A stretch of 64,000 nt of DNA, taken from Otis tarda (Eukaryota > Chordata > Aves > Otidiformes > Otididae). Shown piece by piece: positions 36,101 through 49,852 of this stretch. Where the stretch lies: positions 89,445,963 through 89,509,962 of the forward strand of contig CM048554.1 in the NCBI GenBank assembly GCA_026413225.1, in the 5' to 3' direction. The notes under the pieces were generated by a model. It searched no databases. It worked only from the letters and a program-made list of their open reading frames with translations, and was not told the origin of the DNA. How positions within the stretch are numbered: the stretch's first letter is position 1; each line of letters opens with the position of its first letter. The translations under genes were made by a program, and so were the position numbers.

Positions 36101-39100
36101 TAATTGAGAACTTTTCTAAAGAAAGAGAAATAAAATTTGAAAATATGTTATCTACAAGGCTTGTCTTGATTTGAAACTCTTCTGAGCTGCTGCAAACTTA
36201 TTTGGAACAAATTATTTTACCTCGGTTAAAATATTACGAAAGTTAAAACTTTCAGCCTGGCTGAAGAAAACTGCGCAGGGATATTTCCAGGTCTTATTTG
36301 TGACACATTAGCAGCAATGACATGGCAAAAGCTGATAGCTGACCGGTAATGATAATCAGTGAATCAGAGCTATGAAGAACAAGATGTTTCAGGGTGGAAT
36401 ATGGTGTTTGTTTTCTGCTAATAGTGTCTAAAATGAAATATACCTCTGGAGGGTTGCATGCCCAGGGCTCATCCCTTCTGGGCAAATAAATCATACCACT
36501 ACACTTGTTAGAACTAAATATTCCAGAGTGGAAGGGGTGATAGTATAAACATTAGTGACAACTATAACATCTAATTAGCATTTGTTACCATTGCATGCTG
36601 TAGCAATAACAGCATTTGCAGTGAAAGCTGACTCTCAACTTACTAGGCATTACGCAGAACGATGCCAGCCCACTGTTCAAAAAAAAAGTGTTTAGTTTAG
36701 TTAAACAAGGTAGAGTTTATTGCTTTAAACAGTTTAACAGCGTGTTTCTTTTGACAGAGACGATGACAACAGATCTATACCTGTGAAGAGAAGTGGCTGT
36801 TAAGATACAACTTCTTTTGTTGAAGTGTTGAGGGAGGAGGGAAGCTGGCAAACAGCTGCCACTGAAAAATATGAGTCTTATACAGACCTCAGTGGGCACA
36901 GAACCAGGGGAATGATGAGCTATCTGGTAGATGAGGAGGGATTTAGGCACTGTCAGCTTCCCAAGATTAAAGGCACTGGAGCTCCAGTTCCAGAGAGAGA
37001 TAAAACTCATCTCCTCGTCCAAACTGGCAGCTGCTGAGTTTCTCTTCTCTTGTCCCAGTAAATGGTTCCACTGTGATGTCAGTTAAACATCTCTCCAGTT
37101 TTAACAACTTAGTTAAAAAAAAAAAAAAAGCTATAAAGAGCTGTTGACACCTCAGGGATATCTCTGGAAAACTTAGTGTTTTGAAACAGTTTTGCAGATG
37201 CAGTGTTAGAAAGGCTTTGGCCTTCTCCACATGATTTCTGCATTTTATTTACAAGAGATGCCTACACAGAAACATGATTGTGTTTCAGGATGTCTTTTTT
37301 TTTTTTTTCCTTCTGTTTATTTCTTATTTGAAATACTCAGTTTCCAGCTGACTCCACAGCCATTATGCTAGTGACTCTGCTGTGTCATCAAGTGCAGCCC
37401 TCTTTAATGGTTTATAACACCTTCACTGAATATATTTTTGAAAAGACATGTCTGTTAGCCAGAGAACTATAATTTTTATTTATCATAGTATATGTATTAG
37501 TATAATGCTAGTACACCTCTGTCTATAGAGCAATGAAATATACTGATATGATAACAGCTATAGCACCACCAAATTGCACTCTTTTAAAAATATTGGTATG
37601 GTTGAGGAGACTGCACTGCAAAAGAGATTCAATTTGTTGGGAGGACGGAGATTGTACAGGCTTTTTCTTCCTATGATCAAGAGAATTTTTTTTCAGAGAA
37701 TTTTGTTTTTCTTTTCCATGACTATAAGAAAATAGCGGTTTTTCAACAGAGAGAGTATTCCCCACATGGTACAAGCATGACCACAAGAAGAGGGATTGCA
37801 GGACAGACCACAGGAAAGGAGGCAGTAGTGCAGCACACACATAAGCCAGCACTGGCGTGGGCAGAAAGGACTCATCCCCCTCCCCCATCCCCCTACCTTG
37901 TGCCCCATCTCATGGCAACTTGAACCTTAGTGCAGTGAGGAAGACCAGGAGACTCACTGGGCAACAACTGTCTCTCCTACCCCTTCTGCCTCCAGCGTTA
38001 ATTTTCAGCCACTTTGGTTCCCTAACGTGGAGCAGGAGGAGGTGGTGGGTAGGGGAGGTGAGGATTGCTCTGGGGAGCACAGCTAGCTCAACCTGCACCT
38101 CTAGCCATGGCCTGGGGCCTTAGCTGGCAGGTCCTCAGTGAAGAAAGAAACCCTGATTCTGTCACTGAAATTTCAGAAAATGTAGTGTGCTTTCTTCTGC
38201 AGTCCAGTCTGTCTCTGCAGTCTGGTCACAGAGGCTCATAACTTACCATTGTTATTAGTCAAGGAAGAAAAATAAATCTATGAGCATGGTTTGTTTACAG
38301 GAAAATTAAAAGATCAAAGACAAACAAGAGGAAATATGAAATCTTCATATGAAAGTAACTTCCATGGCTTTCTAGTGGCTTGGTGGTCAGCACACATATG
38401 AGCTCTTTGTACAGGCTTTAATGTAGCAGAATGCACCATGTGAGGCATCGTGTGCTTGGAGCTGTCAAAGCTTTAACAGTAATGTTAATTTACCAGTACT
38501 TAGAACAATTAATCTTACCCCTACCACATACACCAGGAATAAATTAAATAATAAATGAGTATTTTATAAACTGTTCTTTTAAATGTTTTTCCTTTTGTTT
38601 TTTTTTTTTTTTATAAATAAGATGGTGCCATGCCTCAGATTCTGATTTGTACCCAGGTTTTCTCCAGCTAAGGGTGAGAAAACAAATTTGATCCTGTGAC
38701 ATTGAGTTGGTTCTCTCTGGTAATCTTGCAGCAAAATTTTTCCCAGGAGCTACCAATCCTTAAAACTGAGTGAAGAGCAGAAAGGAAGATTTTGGTGTAT
38801 GCCCTTTTCTACTTTTAAATGAATAATTAAAAAACAAAAACAAAACCCTTTTCAATGTCTAACCCATTTTTTTTTATGTTCTTTAGCGGATTTTGTGAGT
38901 GGCAAATTGTTCACTGAAAAGGACTGCAATTTTTCCTGACTTTTGGCACTACAGCCAAATACAAACAGCGGGGGGGATTGTAGTTTGCAAGCATTTCTCC
39001 TGAAATAAAAATGAATAATTTGGGCACTCCTCTAGGATGTTGCTTATAAGACAGTTGGTTAGCCATATTTCTATAATAAATGCTTTGAAAATACTACACT

Positions 39101-42100
39101 TGCTTGTAGTGCCGGGGAAAATATTCTCTGTTCTTCGATTTCTCTTTGGCATACTATATTCAAAAGACCTATTCTCCTAATTTAAATAAATAAATAGCAG
39201 TTTGCTCTTTACAAAACTATTAATTAAACAAACAAACAAAAAAGAACTAATGTATTGGTGTTTACCATTAGAGTGTCTCATAGTAAATTAGATGTTTGTC
39301 TAGTGCAATTATGAAGTAAACTTATAATTACTTTTAAAATTTCTTAATTTGCATATTTAATTAAAAGTCAGTCATACTGTTGTATTTTAATTCCTGAGTT
39401 CAACAAAATTTTCATCCCGTAGACATATTGCAGTCACAAATGCAGAAGAATTAATCCTTTTAAGACTTTGAATGATATAAGCACATCAAAACAGGCTCCT
39501 TTTTTTCAAGAAGGTGGTTTCTTTATTTTCTTAAAAGAAATAATTGATTATTCATTCATCTACAATTATTCTAATATTATTGAAAGAGCAAAACACAGAT
39601 TATTCCTGCACTGGGTGAATACATATTTTTAAATCCTTTTTCTCTGCATATAGTAGAGTTTCTAGGCATGTATATGATGACATACAGAAAAGAAATCACA
39701 ATGGAAGAATAAAGCTCAGATTCAGTTGCACTATGTATGTTTGTTTTGAATTCCTCTGCCTGTTTTTCTTTTATCTGATGCCATACTCTCACTTCTTCTT
39801 CTTCCTATATTAGTAAATCTGGGTCCACAGGCTATGAGAGCTTGTCTCAACCTCCAGTCATGACTTCTTGTTGTTGTTATTAGTAGTGGAAAATCTATAT
39901 TGAAAGTGTACTGATGCCAACCTTATTACCAGAAATCTGTGGCGCAAGCTCCCTCCCACACATTCATATCAAGTTGAGAAAGCTTTCTTTACGGACAAGC
40001 TCCTGAAAAGTGTACGGTCCATTACTCATTTGCCCACTCAAGGTGAATGAAATTCCTTTTCCGTAATTTTTAATCTGTTTGTGAAATAGACTTTCTCCCT
40101 AGCTACATCCATAACCATCTTCACCTTCTGTCATCCAGAGACTAGCCTTTGGTACCTGGCTTGCTAGCTCCTCTCTTCTTGAGCCTCGTCCCCGTCTCAA
40201 AAAAAACTTATTCAAGCTTAAGATCCAGGACAAGAAGTACCTTTTATGCCATCAGTTGCAAGGTTGCTCTCCTACTAGTCACATATAGTCTTCTAAAAGA
40301 CTCAGCCCCCCAAATACAGACGACACAGCCCTCTCACCAAAACAACCTCTAAGCCATGGGCAAAGTTCTCCCTGGAAGAAGGCTCAGCAGAAGCACATGG
40401 TCAAGCCCTGGCACTCCCTCATGCTGCAGGTTTCTGAGTTACAAATCCACCCTCCCTCCCATGGGCACACCTTGGGACCTTGGCCCAGCTGCAGAGCATG
40501 CTGCAGATCATGCCCCATTTGACCCACAGGAAGCCTTTGTGAGGGCAGTGATGACTGTCAACCACTCCACTCTCTCACAGCATATGCATTTTCATGGAAA
40601 AAAATATGGCAAATTTATCTTTTAGCAGCCACTCTTCTTCACGTTGACATTGGCAAATGGGGTTTAATGTCATCGACGAGCAGAGTTGCACCAAGGAAAA
40701 TCCTGCTTCCTGACACTTGGTGGAAACAATCCATGAGATCCCATATACTGTCGAGCTGCTGGAGAAAGGAGAGAAGAGCATATAATGACATGAGTAAGTG
40801 TGCTAAACCAGTGTGCTGCCAGCAGTTGTTATGTCTGGGCTCCCAAGTGAGCTCTCCAGTATACACCTTGGCTGTCTCCTAACTCCATGCTGGCATGAAA
40901 CTTGAGTACACACCGGTCCCAAGTGCCCTGGTTTCCTCAGAAATTAAAGTCCTGCGACAGACAGGAGCCTTATTAAGCACCCAGCTTGGCCTCAGTCTGG
41001 AGGCAACCTGGTCTGTGGGATCTGCTGTGATGTACAGCTGGAGGTTAGTTTGGGTCTTTTTTTTTCCTAAAAAAAAAGAGGTTGAAAAAAACTCAATTCT
41101 AATCTGACACAAATCACTATGTCTTCACTGCTTCTGATGTGGCTTATCTGATTTAATTTAGCTAAGGATCTGGAATACTACTTAGTTGCTGTAAAAATAA
41201 TCTGCAGGATCTCTGTATCAAGACAGGGATATCTCTGTATCATCTCTGTATCTGGTGGCAATGCATCGTGTAAACAAGTGATAACCCCTAACCACTAGAC
41301 ATAAAAAAATGTGTGGATTGCTATTGACATAGGCAATAAATACCATGACCTTTGACTTGGATTTCGAAAAGAGTGTATTTTGCTACCCTAATAGACCTTT
41401 GATGTAACTATGAATGACATAGAAATATATTGTCTTTTAAGAAGCAAATAGCATCAACGTTACATTAAAGAATTTTTATTTGTATAACATGATGGGAAAA
41501 GACACCAGGTTTATGATGCTATTTCAGGAGTAAAATGAACCCCCACTTTTTCTCCAGTGTGCATGGTGTGATCTTCATGTGGCTGCTGCATCAGGATGAG
41601 CTCAGTGCATTCCGATAGCATCCAAGCATTTTAGTCGAGGAAAAGTAATGGTGTTGTAGGTGGTACCTTTAGTTTCAGTTTACAAATATCTAGAAAAGCT
41701 AAAACAATAATTAATGATTTTCTGACTATTATCTTTAAATAGAGTGCTTTGTTGCCATCTTAAGAACACTGGTAAATACAAACTTCATGATCTGATAAAA
41801 ATGTTCCAGATTCACTCTGAACTGTGTGTGTGTCAGTAACGAGCAATATTCCATGCTTACTTTGCAAGTTGTTGCCACGTGCTCATAAGTGCTTTCAGTA
41901 ATATTTTTATGAGGTATTTTGTGTATAGATGATCCTATGACTTCTCACAGATGTGAAAATATTAGCAGCTTTGAGAAATTCATAAAATCTTTTTTCTTTT
42001 TCCCCCTTTTTTTTTTTCAATCTGAGCAGCAGAGCACTGAGGAGAGATTTCAGCGATTTTGTAAGAAATGGTTAAATTTTGAGTTCAGCATCCTGATTTT

Positions 42101-44466
42101 TCAAGCCACTCTCCGTGTTTATAGAACGATTCCTATAAATAATTCACTGTGTTCATACCACAATTTTAAATATGCCTAATATACCTGTGAGACTTAGTTC
42201 CCTATTAGAGAAAATGTGAAATTAATTGTCAGTATAAAAAAAAAACAGATACCACAGCTAGAATCTAATGAAAATAATGCAAAGCAGGAAGGCATAAATT
42301 AGCTATAATTATTACAAGACTTAACTAAGTTTTTTTTTAATGTGGTACTAATGGGGGGAAAAATATTGCTACTGTATAACTTACAAATAAATCAACACTG
42401 ATTGCCAGTTAAATAATAGTAAACAATAAAACATTTAATCCTACCAAAAGAACACATCTATTACCACCACTCATGGGTCCCCTCTGAACTATGCACCCCT
42501 CAGCCCAGGCAAGGAAAGTAAATCATTTTAACCAAAGTACATGCAGAGAATGTGGCAAAATATGGCCATTTGTCTCTGTATAATCACTCTATCAAATTTG
42601 TAATGATCTGTGAAATGAAAAAGCTGTGGTTGGTGCTTAAAAAATGCTGGGAATGTCATGTGTAGCCCTTGCTGTGCATTTTATACAAAGACCTGTGCAT
42701 AGTACTAAAAATCCCACCCTCAAAACAACCTACAACAACAACAACAAAGAAAGAGTGCAAGGAGACCGGTCTGTTTATTTCTTGTATTTATTATAACCTT
42801 CAGTCTGAGCTTCTGAGCCTGCTGCTATTTTAGTTTTGTTCATGTTCCAAAAGTTCCACTGAATTTTTTTTTCTCCCACTACCTGGATGAAATTTGAACA
42901 TAAAAGTTAAAATACCAAGAAAAAAGCAGCTGCATAGATTTCCCAGAATTTGCTTTGTGAAGCTGCTATTGTGGAAATATAGGCTTCTTACTTTTTTTTT
43001 TTTAAATAGTGCACTAATTTTATGCCATTTCACCATGACAAAAGGGCAGTGTTTTGTGCTTATGATCTAAACATTTCTTTCATATCTGTTGTGGAAAAGA
43101 TTGTTTACACGAAGTCAGAGAAAAAGGCTGAGGAGAAAAATAATGAAACCTCTCCACCTGGTTAGCAATGCGGTTAAGTTTTGTGGAAATGAACTGGAGG
43201 CAAGGTCTCAGGCAAGTAAGCTCCTGACAAACGCAGGGGGAGCTGGCTGTTGATGCAACAGGTCAGTGAGACCTCAAGGGTTCCTTACACGGCTGCGGAT
43301 GAGGCAATATCGAATTTTAGCACTCTGGAGAGGTATTGAGCTGCTGCAGTTATCTCGCTTTGGCTGCCACGATGGAACCTCTTGTGCTTTAACTTATGGA
43401 TGTAAAATATCTATTACTTTTCTGAAAACAGGAAGGTGAATGAAAGGGATTAAGTCTGGTCTTTTATGATTGCAAACTATCTTTTACTACTTTTGATTAC
43501 GGTAAAGAGCAAGGGTAGGACAAGCACACACCTCTAAAGTGTGTGAAACCTCAAAGTAAATGACCATGGGAAGTGACATGGGGCTCTGCCTGTGCCAGGG
43601 CATGATTGGTGCCAGCAGACATCAGTGTCAAGCTCTTTGTGGGTCTAATCACTACTTGTTTACTCCAAAAGAACTTACTCTTTCAAAAGCTCGTTGTAGG
43701 AATAAAACACTCTGATGGAAACATCCCAAATTTCAGTCTTTGTGACTGGCTATAAGCAGTAAGGAAAGTGACCCCATTTTTTAATCTGTTGTAAGTACAC
43801 CTTTAGAGCACTTTCCCTTTTTCTCATACAGTTATGAACTCTTGACTCTTATTCAGCAACATCAAATCTTTTCCTTTATAGAGCAGGTTGTACTGATTGC
43901 TTGTAAACCAGTCCTTTTCTTGCCATTGCTGCTCAGGTGAAACATGTGTTTTCAGCTCTTTCATTTCTCAGTGACTCAGATACGCTTTTATAAAGAAGCT
44001 TATCTTCTGTGACTTACAATTTCAAAACACAGATTTTCCAAGGTTTCGTTTTAAGGGTGGCCCTGTGCTTAATTCCTCCGATACTTTCCACCTCCCCCAA
44101 ATTCTGTATGTACGAAGAAAAGAGTTTTGCTCTGGGCATTGACTGGATTTGCTCCAGAACCCAGAGCTGGCTGGAGGAGAGGATCTGTTTTAAGACAAGA
44201 GTGATTGCTGCTCTTCTACAGCCTGACAACTAGTTGCCTGGGCAGCTGGTTCCAGTGGGGTACAAAAACTTACAGGTCTTTGAGGCATAAGCTGAAGAAA
44301 TCCCAATGCAACGTATATTGTGAATAAACATTTCTTTGCTACTTAATTAATAAATCCTTTATTATTATAGTTGTTTTGCCCAAGGACCAAAAAGTAGTGG
44401 AAAATGGGCAGCATACTGAAGAACTTGCAAGTACAATTAAAATCTAGATATTATATAATTTAAAAT
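33159..44466. other. Unique AT-rich non-coding DNA
   Basis: No supported gene or mobile element in 11 kb. Simple runs: A15 at 37115-37129, T14 at 37295-37308, T15 at 38598-38612, CAAA units near 39226-39240, and ACA repeats at 42732-42747. Open frames of 118-133 codons at 33709-34065, 34989-35390 and 37523-37888 have no recognisable domain. A C-rich run at 37876-37893 and a GC-richer patch at 40330-40560 are the only composition changes. Confidence 0.55.
42732..42747 (+). repeat. ACA microsatellite
   Basis: ACAACAACAACAACAA, about five repeat units. Confidence 0.85.
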
Positions 44467-44560
44467 CACAGCATTGCATAATAGTTTGGGTTGGAAGGGA
44501 CCTTTAAAGATCATTTAGTCCAACCCCCCTGCAAGGAGCAGGGACATCTCCAACTAGATC
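44467..44560 (-). mobile_element. CR1 LINE, 3' tail fragment
   Basis: On the minus strand this is the CR1 3' end: read on plus it gives TTTGGGTTGGAAGGGACC, TTTAAAGATCATTTAGTCC, AACCCCCCTGCAAGGAGCAG and GGACATCTCCAACTAGATC. It is truncated at 44560, leaving only about 94 bp. Its match to the common CR1 tail is close, so it is younger than the 9580 fragment. It is the only retroelement in the window on the minus strand. Confidence 0.93.
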
Positions 44561-47483
44561 TATTTTTACATAGTAAAATTAATTTTAGTAATTAATAGTC
44601 AGATGCTAGAATACCACAACAGCAAAGTATTGCTCATACACAGCACTTCCTGCAGTGTGAACACTAGTTAGCACTCAACTTTCTATGCAGAAAGGAGGGG
44701 AATAATTGGAGCAATAAAAAGCTATGAACCACATCAGGATGTTTAAATGCTTTGAAGAACATAAAGGACTTGGATGTGCTTTATGCATATCACGCCTGTG
44801 ATATCTGCAGCCCACGCTAGGAACAGTCTCTGTTACTTCTCTGCTTGGGAATGGGGAATAGAAACCAGTTGAAGGACAGAGAGATGGTGTTGTAGATGAG
44901 CCAAATTGCTAAATGAAAAGGAAGCCCATAAAGTGAATGAAGCAGAAATGCTTTCCTGAGCAAGTGAATAACCTGCCCCTGAAAGCTGAGCTGGCTGGAG
45001 CCTCCTGCCTCCCCTCTGAGGGGCCGAGCAATAGCACCTAGCAATCAGCCTAAGAGTCAATTGGTGAAGTGATAAATCGGCAACAGTAGCAAGAGTCAGC
45101 AGGGAGGAAAACTCAGTTCACTCTGGCACACCTTCTCAAACGATAAAGGAGTATAAAAGGGTTTCAAGCACTCTGTGTAGCACTGAATCAAAAGTTTCAT
45201 TGAGTTTTCAAATCACTGACTTCTTCAGTAGCAAAGCAGTGATCACCATTTGAGTGGAAAGGTGGGAGGAGCAGTGGACAAGCTGTCCCGTTTGCCAAAG
45301 GAGGGGCTCCAATTTTTATGGAAGTGGAACTGAACATTAAGCAACTTTGAGACATCCAGCTTTGGATGCCATGAATATTGAAGTAACAGTGAGATGGAGA
45401 CACATAATGCCTTGGGTCTGAAACTAGTGGAAACTTAAAGACTAGACGTAATGTGGGCCAATGCTGAGCCTGAAGAATATTTTATCTTAGGCCGAGTGAG
45501 GACACATTGAGACTGATTTGGGAGGAAGATTTAAATGTAGCAAAGAGCAAAAGAAGCTGGAGGGTGGCATGTTAGTATTTTAATGTATACACTGTACTGT
45601 GTCTGCATAAGATTTGAGTTTGGTATTGGCTAGGCTTTTATAAGGCTATAAATTTCTTAATTGGCACTTTCAGTAAGTTTCAATTGCTCATAAAGGAGTG
45701 CATTTAGATCTGGACTTCCCCATACAAATCATTTCCCTGCAGCCCCACAGCAGTGCTAGTGGCAATCTCAGAGTGGGCACGTTTCAAACACGTCACCTGA
45801 GTCGACGATTTTCAGACAAAACAGCCCCTTCTCCCTACTCTCTCCTGAGTCTTTGAAAAATGCGTTAATGTCTCTCATCTTGAGATGTGCTGTGGTGTCT
45901 GCTGACTCCTGAAAGTTATTGAATTTGACTAGATTTTGCTGAGCACTACAGGTCTACAAAGAGCTAAGGGTAATTTGACTCCATGTATTCATGTATTACT
46001 GGAGGCACATTAATGTCCAGGGGCTACAGTTCCCATCTGTCTCATAGCAGGCAACTTCAAGACGCTTCTCAGTTGGACCCGGAGCTGTTTTTCTGTCTGG
46101 TAACAGTGATGTGACTTTGCTTCCAGGGCAGACCTGCATGTAGCCAGACTCAGCCCAATATTTCAGGTCTCTTCGTAGAGGTTCAGGTTGCAACAAGCAC
46201 CATGGCTTTCTCCACGTCCCAACACAGCTCTCTTCAATCTCATATGTAAGCAGACAGTGGCCAGCTGGTGAGTTTGGATCTGAGCTTGCTGTGTCACAAC
46301 ACCCACATAGCCAGATAGCTGAACCTCTATGTCATGTTGGTGCAATAAAGGCCAGGGGAGAACTTTTAATTGAAACATCTATATAAAAAATACTTTTAAT
46401 TAAAAACCACAGGTACTGAAGTTTTCCCTTCCCCTGTGGTCCTTCAAGGGCTGGTGGAAGGACCGCAGCTCTGTCTCCTGTGCAACCTCGCAGAGCAGAG
46501 CAATGCTGCAATGTCTTTTTGGTATTGCAGGGAAGGAGCCTCCCCAATTCAGACCCCAGTGGCATTGTACAAATCTCTTTCAGTCCTTGCTACCAGCTAA
46601 GTCTCCAACTGGCCTAAAGTTTCTCCTTCAATGGAAAGATCCCTATAAGTTAAGTTTTGTTTAAAATGTATGTTTTAACACAACACATATGCTTTCAATT
46701 TTTATAAAAATGTATTGGCGTATTTATTCTACTTTACTTGCTTCATGGCTCTTTTCAAGTCAAAGCTTTCTTTTTCCAGAAGAAGGAAAGCTGCTCATAT
46801 CATCATCTGTTTTATGCTAGAGCCATTGACTTTTTTTTTTTTTAATATCTTGTCTCACTGACTCTTTGTGGGTGTGTGCAAATTTCATTTTCTAACGCAA
46901 TAGTCCTTATGTGCCCTCATCTCCCTGCTCTAACATTCAGCTGCTTTGCTTCTCTGAGCTTTTTGCTGCTTTCATATTTATCACTTTTAAATACACTGTT
47001 CTTCCTTTTCCCTTTCTTTTTGCTGCTTTTTGCTGCTTTTTCAGAGCGATCGATCACCACAGTTTTGACTACTGGTATTTATGACTGGTCATCTTCTGGA
47101 CGAAGGAGTAGAGAAATGTTGTCAGATCTCTGAACTCCATGTGTTTGTCCTACACACTCTGCTGATCTCTCAAAATCTGCGTTAATCCTCACAAAAAAAA
47201 AAAAAGCCTGAGTCCAGAGTAATCTGGAGCCCTGCATCTTTTGCATCTGCTCACAGCTAACTCCATGTCTCCGTGTCCTGTGTCTCACTTTCCTGTGCTC
47301 TTTGCTTTGACGTATCTTTCCCTGTGCATCCTTTTGAGATAGGAAGGAGATGAGTAGAAAATAAGGATTAATAGATCAATGAAAAATATTTAATTTCATT
47401 TTTTCAGACTGTGCCTATATGTTAAATTATTCGGACTACTGAAGGAAGATACAGGAAATGTGCATCTTTGTAATACCTTTTAA

Positions 47484-47495
47484 AATAATAATAAT
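47484..47495 (+). repeat. AAT microsatellite
   Basis: Four AAT units followed by an A run. Confidence 0.8.
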
Positions 47496-48457
47496 AAAAA
47501 AAAGAAACAGGCACATTTATTTGAGTATTTGCAGACAGTCTCATATGAGATATGATATTTTAAAGCTTTTGTCTGAGGAAACACAGCACAGTTCTGCATG
47601 TATTTTTAGGTTGGTTACAACCTATGCACTCCTATGAAAGCATAAACGTGTGACTGTTAAAAACACTGTGTACTGAGGCCTTGCTAAAAATTTGGCACCC
47701 TTGCAAAAGTACGAGGGCTGGGGACTGAGCCCAGGGAAATGATATGGAGTTGCTCTCTTCAGTGATCTTGGCAAAGATCACCTGCCCAAATAGTTTCCTG
47801 ATTAAGATAAGCAGATGAAGAGGCTCCCTACTTATGCAGATCACTCGTCTCTTCCAAGAGGGTTGCAAAAGACTATGGTTAAAACATTTTTGGATATTTT
47901 TACATCAGAGCTTTTGTCATTCCTTATTGTCATGGGCACAATGACAGAGAATCTCAACAATTTGATAAAGGTCACTATGAACATAACTTTGCGGTCGACA
48001 GATAACCATGCTGACTTGAACAGGGACAGAGACTAGCCTTTTAAATTACACCTTGGCACAATTAATTTGTAAATGAATGAGATTATGCTGTGTTGCAATT
48101 CCTCCCTGGCAGTTTTCTTAGTTTCTTCTGGCCAATAACGTTGCTTGTCTTACAAAAATCAAGCAAGTTCAGTGCTTGCAATGGTAAATAGTCCCACTGA
48201 AGTCAGCTGGGGCTAGTCAATGCAATCACACAGGGTGTCTTAACACGTGTTAATAAAATTGAAGTCCAGGGCATTTATCAGGGTGGTTGGAGACTTATCT
48301 AGCTTATTACTGGGGGATTGTACTGGCCATTGGCATTTTCTGGCCTGGGATTTCAAAATTATCCCCCACTCAGTGAGGATAATGCTTCAGAAGTAAGATC
48401 TGATTAGCAACATAGGACTATTGAAATGATGGCATCCTCTGTATTGGCCAGTGGAAC

Positions 48458-48705
48458 ATGATGCAGAGATGCTCCAACACCACACCAACAGTGGCTGCTG
48501 CATCCACAAGCTGCAGGACGCAACAGCAGCAGCCTGTGTCTCACAGCTGCAAGGCTTGGTACTTCAGCAGCGCACAACCTCACACCTCTGGTCACTCATC
48601 CCGGCGGCTCAGCAGTGAGTGCCCTGCTGATGCCAGCCGGGCAGCTGCTCAGCGTTGCTGCACTGCCAGCACTGCTGGGGCTGGGGCAGCTATCGCACCA
48701 TGAGT
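48458..48705. other. GC-rich patch with repeated CAGC/GCTG
   Basis: A short GC-rich island in AT-rich DNA, dense in CAGC, GCTGC and CACAG phrases. An 81-codon open frame (Ser, Ala, Gln and Cys rich) runs across it with antisense frames opposite. Its composition is what such repeats produce, so I do not call a gene. CpG is modest, so it is not a clear CpG island. Confidence 0.45.
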
Positions 48706-49519
48706 GACACACACGCAGAGTTTGGACCCACAGCTCCAGAGTTTAACAGCTGGGCTCCAAGATAGTGCCTAATCCTAATACTGGAGAATAAAAGCAAGCT
48801 CTGTAGCATAGCAGCAGATCTGCTTCCTTCTGAAGTGCAGAGGAGAGGACTGCCTTATATACAAACCTGGGTTTCCATTACTCTCCCCTTCAGGAAGAAG
48901 TTCATGTTCCCATATCCCCAAAAAAGAGCTTCAGCTGCTGGTGAGCTGCTCTATAGGTTAGCTTGGATAGAAACTACTGTCTGCCCTTTCTGTTGAAAAG
49001 GTGCATGAGGGCATATAAAATCTGTTTGATCCCCAGGTGAGCAAAAGCAAGGGCATACTTCTGAGTGGCTGGCTCACCAGGAGGGCATCAGAGTTGACCC
49101 ATGTTCCTTCTGTCAGGTCTCTGTACATAACATAAAATTCCTGTATTATGTAAACTGTGTAAGGAGTCCTGAACGTGGTGTCCAGAGCCTGGTTCCCCCT
49201 CCCCTGCCCATCTTCACCACTATAGAGCCTGAAGGACAGATCCGGTGGTGAGGCAGTGCCTGTGCTTGCAATAACACCCTGTGACTACAGGACTGGCCCT
49301 GTGACTTTAAGAGCTCATGAGGAACTGGACAAAATGTTGTAGCCACAAGGCTCTTCAAAGTGATGTTGGAGGAAAGAAAGGGGACCCCCCGCTCAGGTAC
49401 CTAATGCACAGGGCTGCATTTCTGCAGCTCTGATGTAGGTGTTTTGGAAGGGAGTTCAGTTACTCTGCAGCCCCGTGATTCCCAGACATAACCAGTTTAG
49501 CCACATCCCTTAAGGAACA

Positions 49520-49617
49520 GGGTCCTGTGGCAGCAATGGTAGTGGGATGACGGTTGCACTAGATGATCTTATAGGTCCCATCCAACCATGTGATTCTATG
49601 ATTCTATGATTCTATGA
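49520..49617 (+). mobile_element. CR1 LINE, 3' tail fragment
   Basis: GTTGCACTAGATGATCTTAT, then AGGTCCCATCCAACCATGTG and three copies of ATTCTATG (49593-49616), is the CR1 3' tail. The left edge is uncertain because the sequence before about 49545 is diverged. It has the longest ATTCTATG array in the window. Confidence 0.92.
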
Positions 49618-49826
49618 AACCCCATTCTGAGCTGCCTGACTTTGTCTGTGTAGTACACAGGGGGTTTAGGGGCTTTTCCAGAGCTGTTGATTTTCCTGTC
49701 CTGCGCTGCTGATCTATGTAGATGTTCAGGTCCTGTGCTATCCCTGACCCTCACCACCAATGAATCAATGGCAAATGATATAAAAAGAAAAACATTAAAG
49801 TTAGGAATAAAGCCTGCTTATAACTT
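49618..49826. other. Short unique segment between a CR1 tail and a poly-A run
   Basis: Ends in AATAAA (49806-49811) and then, 15 bases later, a run of 26 A. It could be the last part of a retrocopied transcript, but I do not recognise its source. Confidence 0.3.
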
Positions 49827-49852
49827 AAAAAAAAAAAAAAAAAAAAAAAAAA
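49827..49852 (+). repeat. A26 run
   Basis: Twenty-six consecutive A, the longest in the window, 15 bases after an AATAAA. No flanking target duplication is evident, so a simple repeat remains possible. Confidence 0.85.

Larger units (their letters stand above)
44561..49519. other. Unique non-coding DNA
   Basis: No supported gene. Simple runs: T13 at 46831-46843, A13 at 47193-47205, AAT repeats at 47484-47495, and three TTTTTGCTGC-type units near 47015-47041. The inverted repeat ACCACAGG / CCTGTGGT lies around 46405-46440. GC content rises at 46000-46560 and 48450-48710. Confidence 0.55.

Noticed and set aside
37876-37906. C-rich run as a G-quadruplex on the minus strand
   Set aside because: Only three close G-runs; the fourth needs a 9-base loop, so it is weaker than the two listed.
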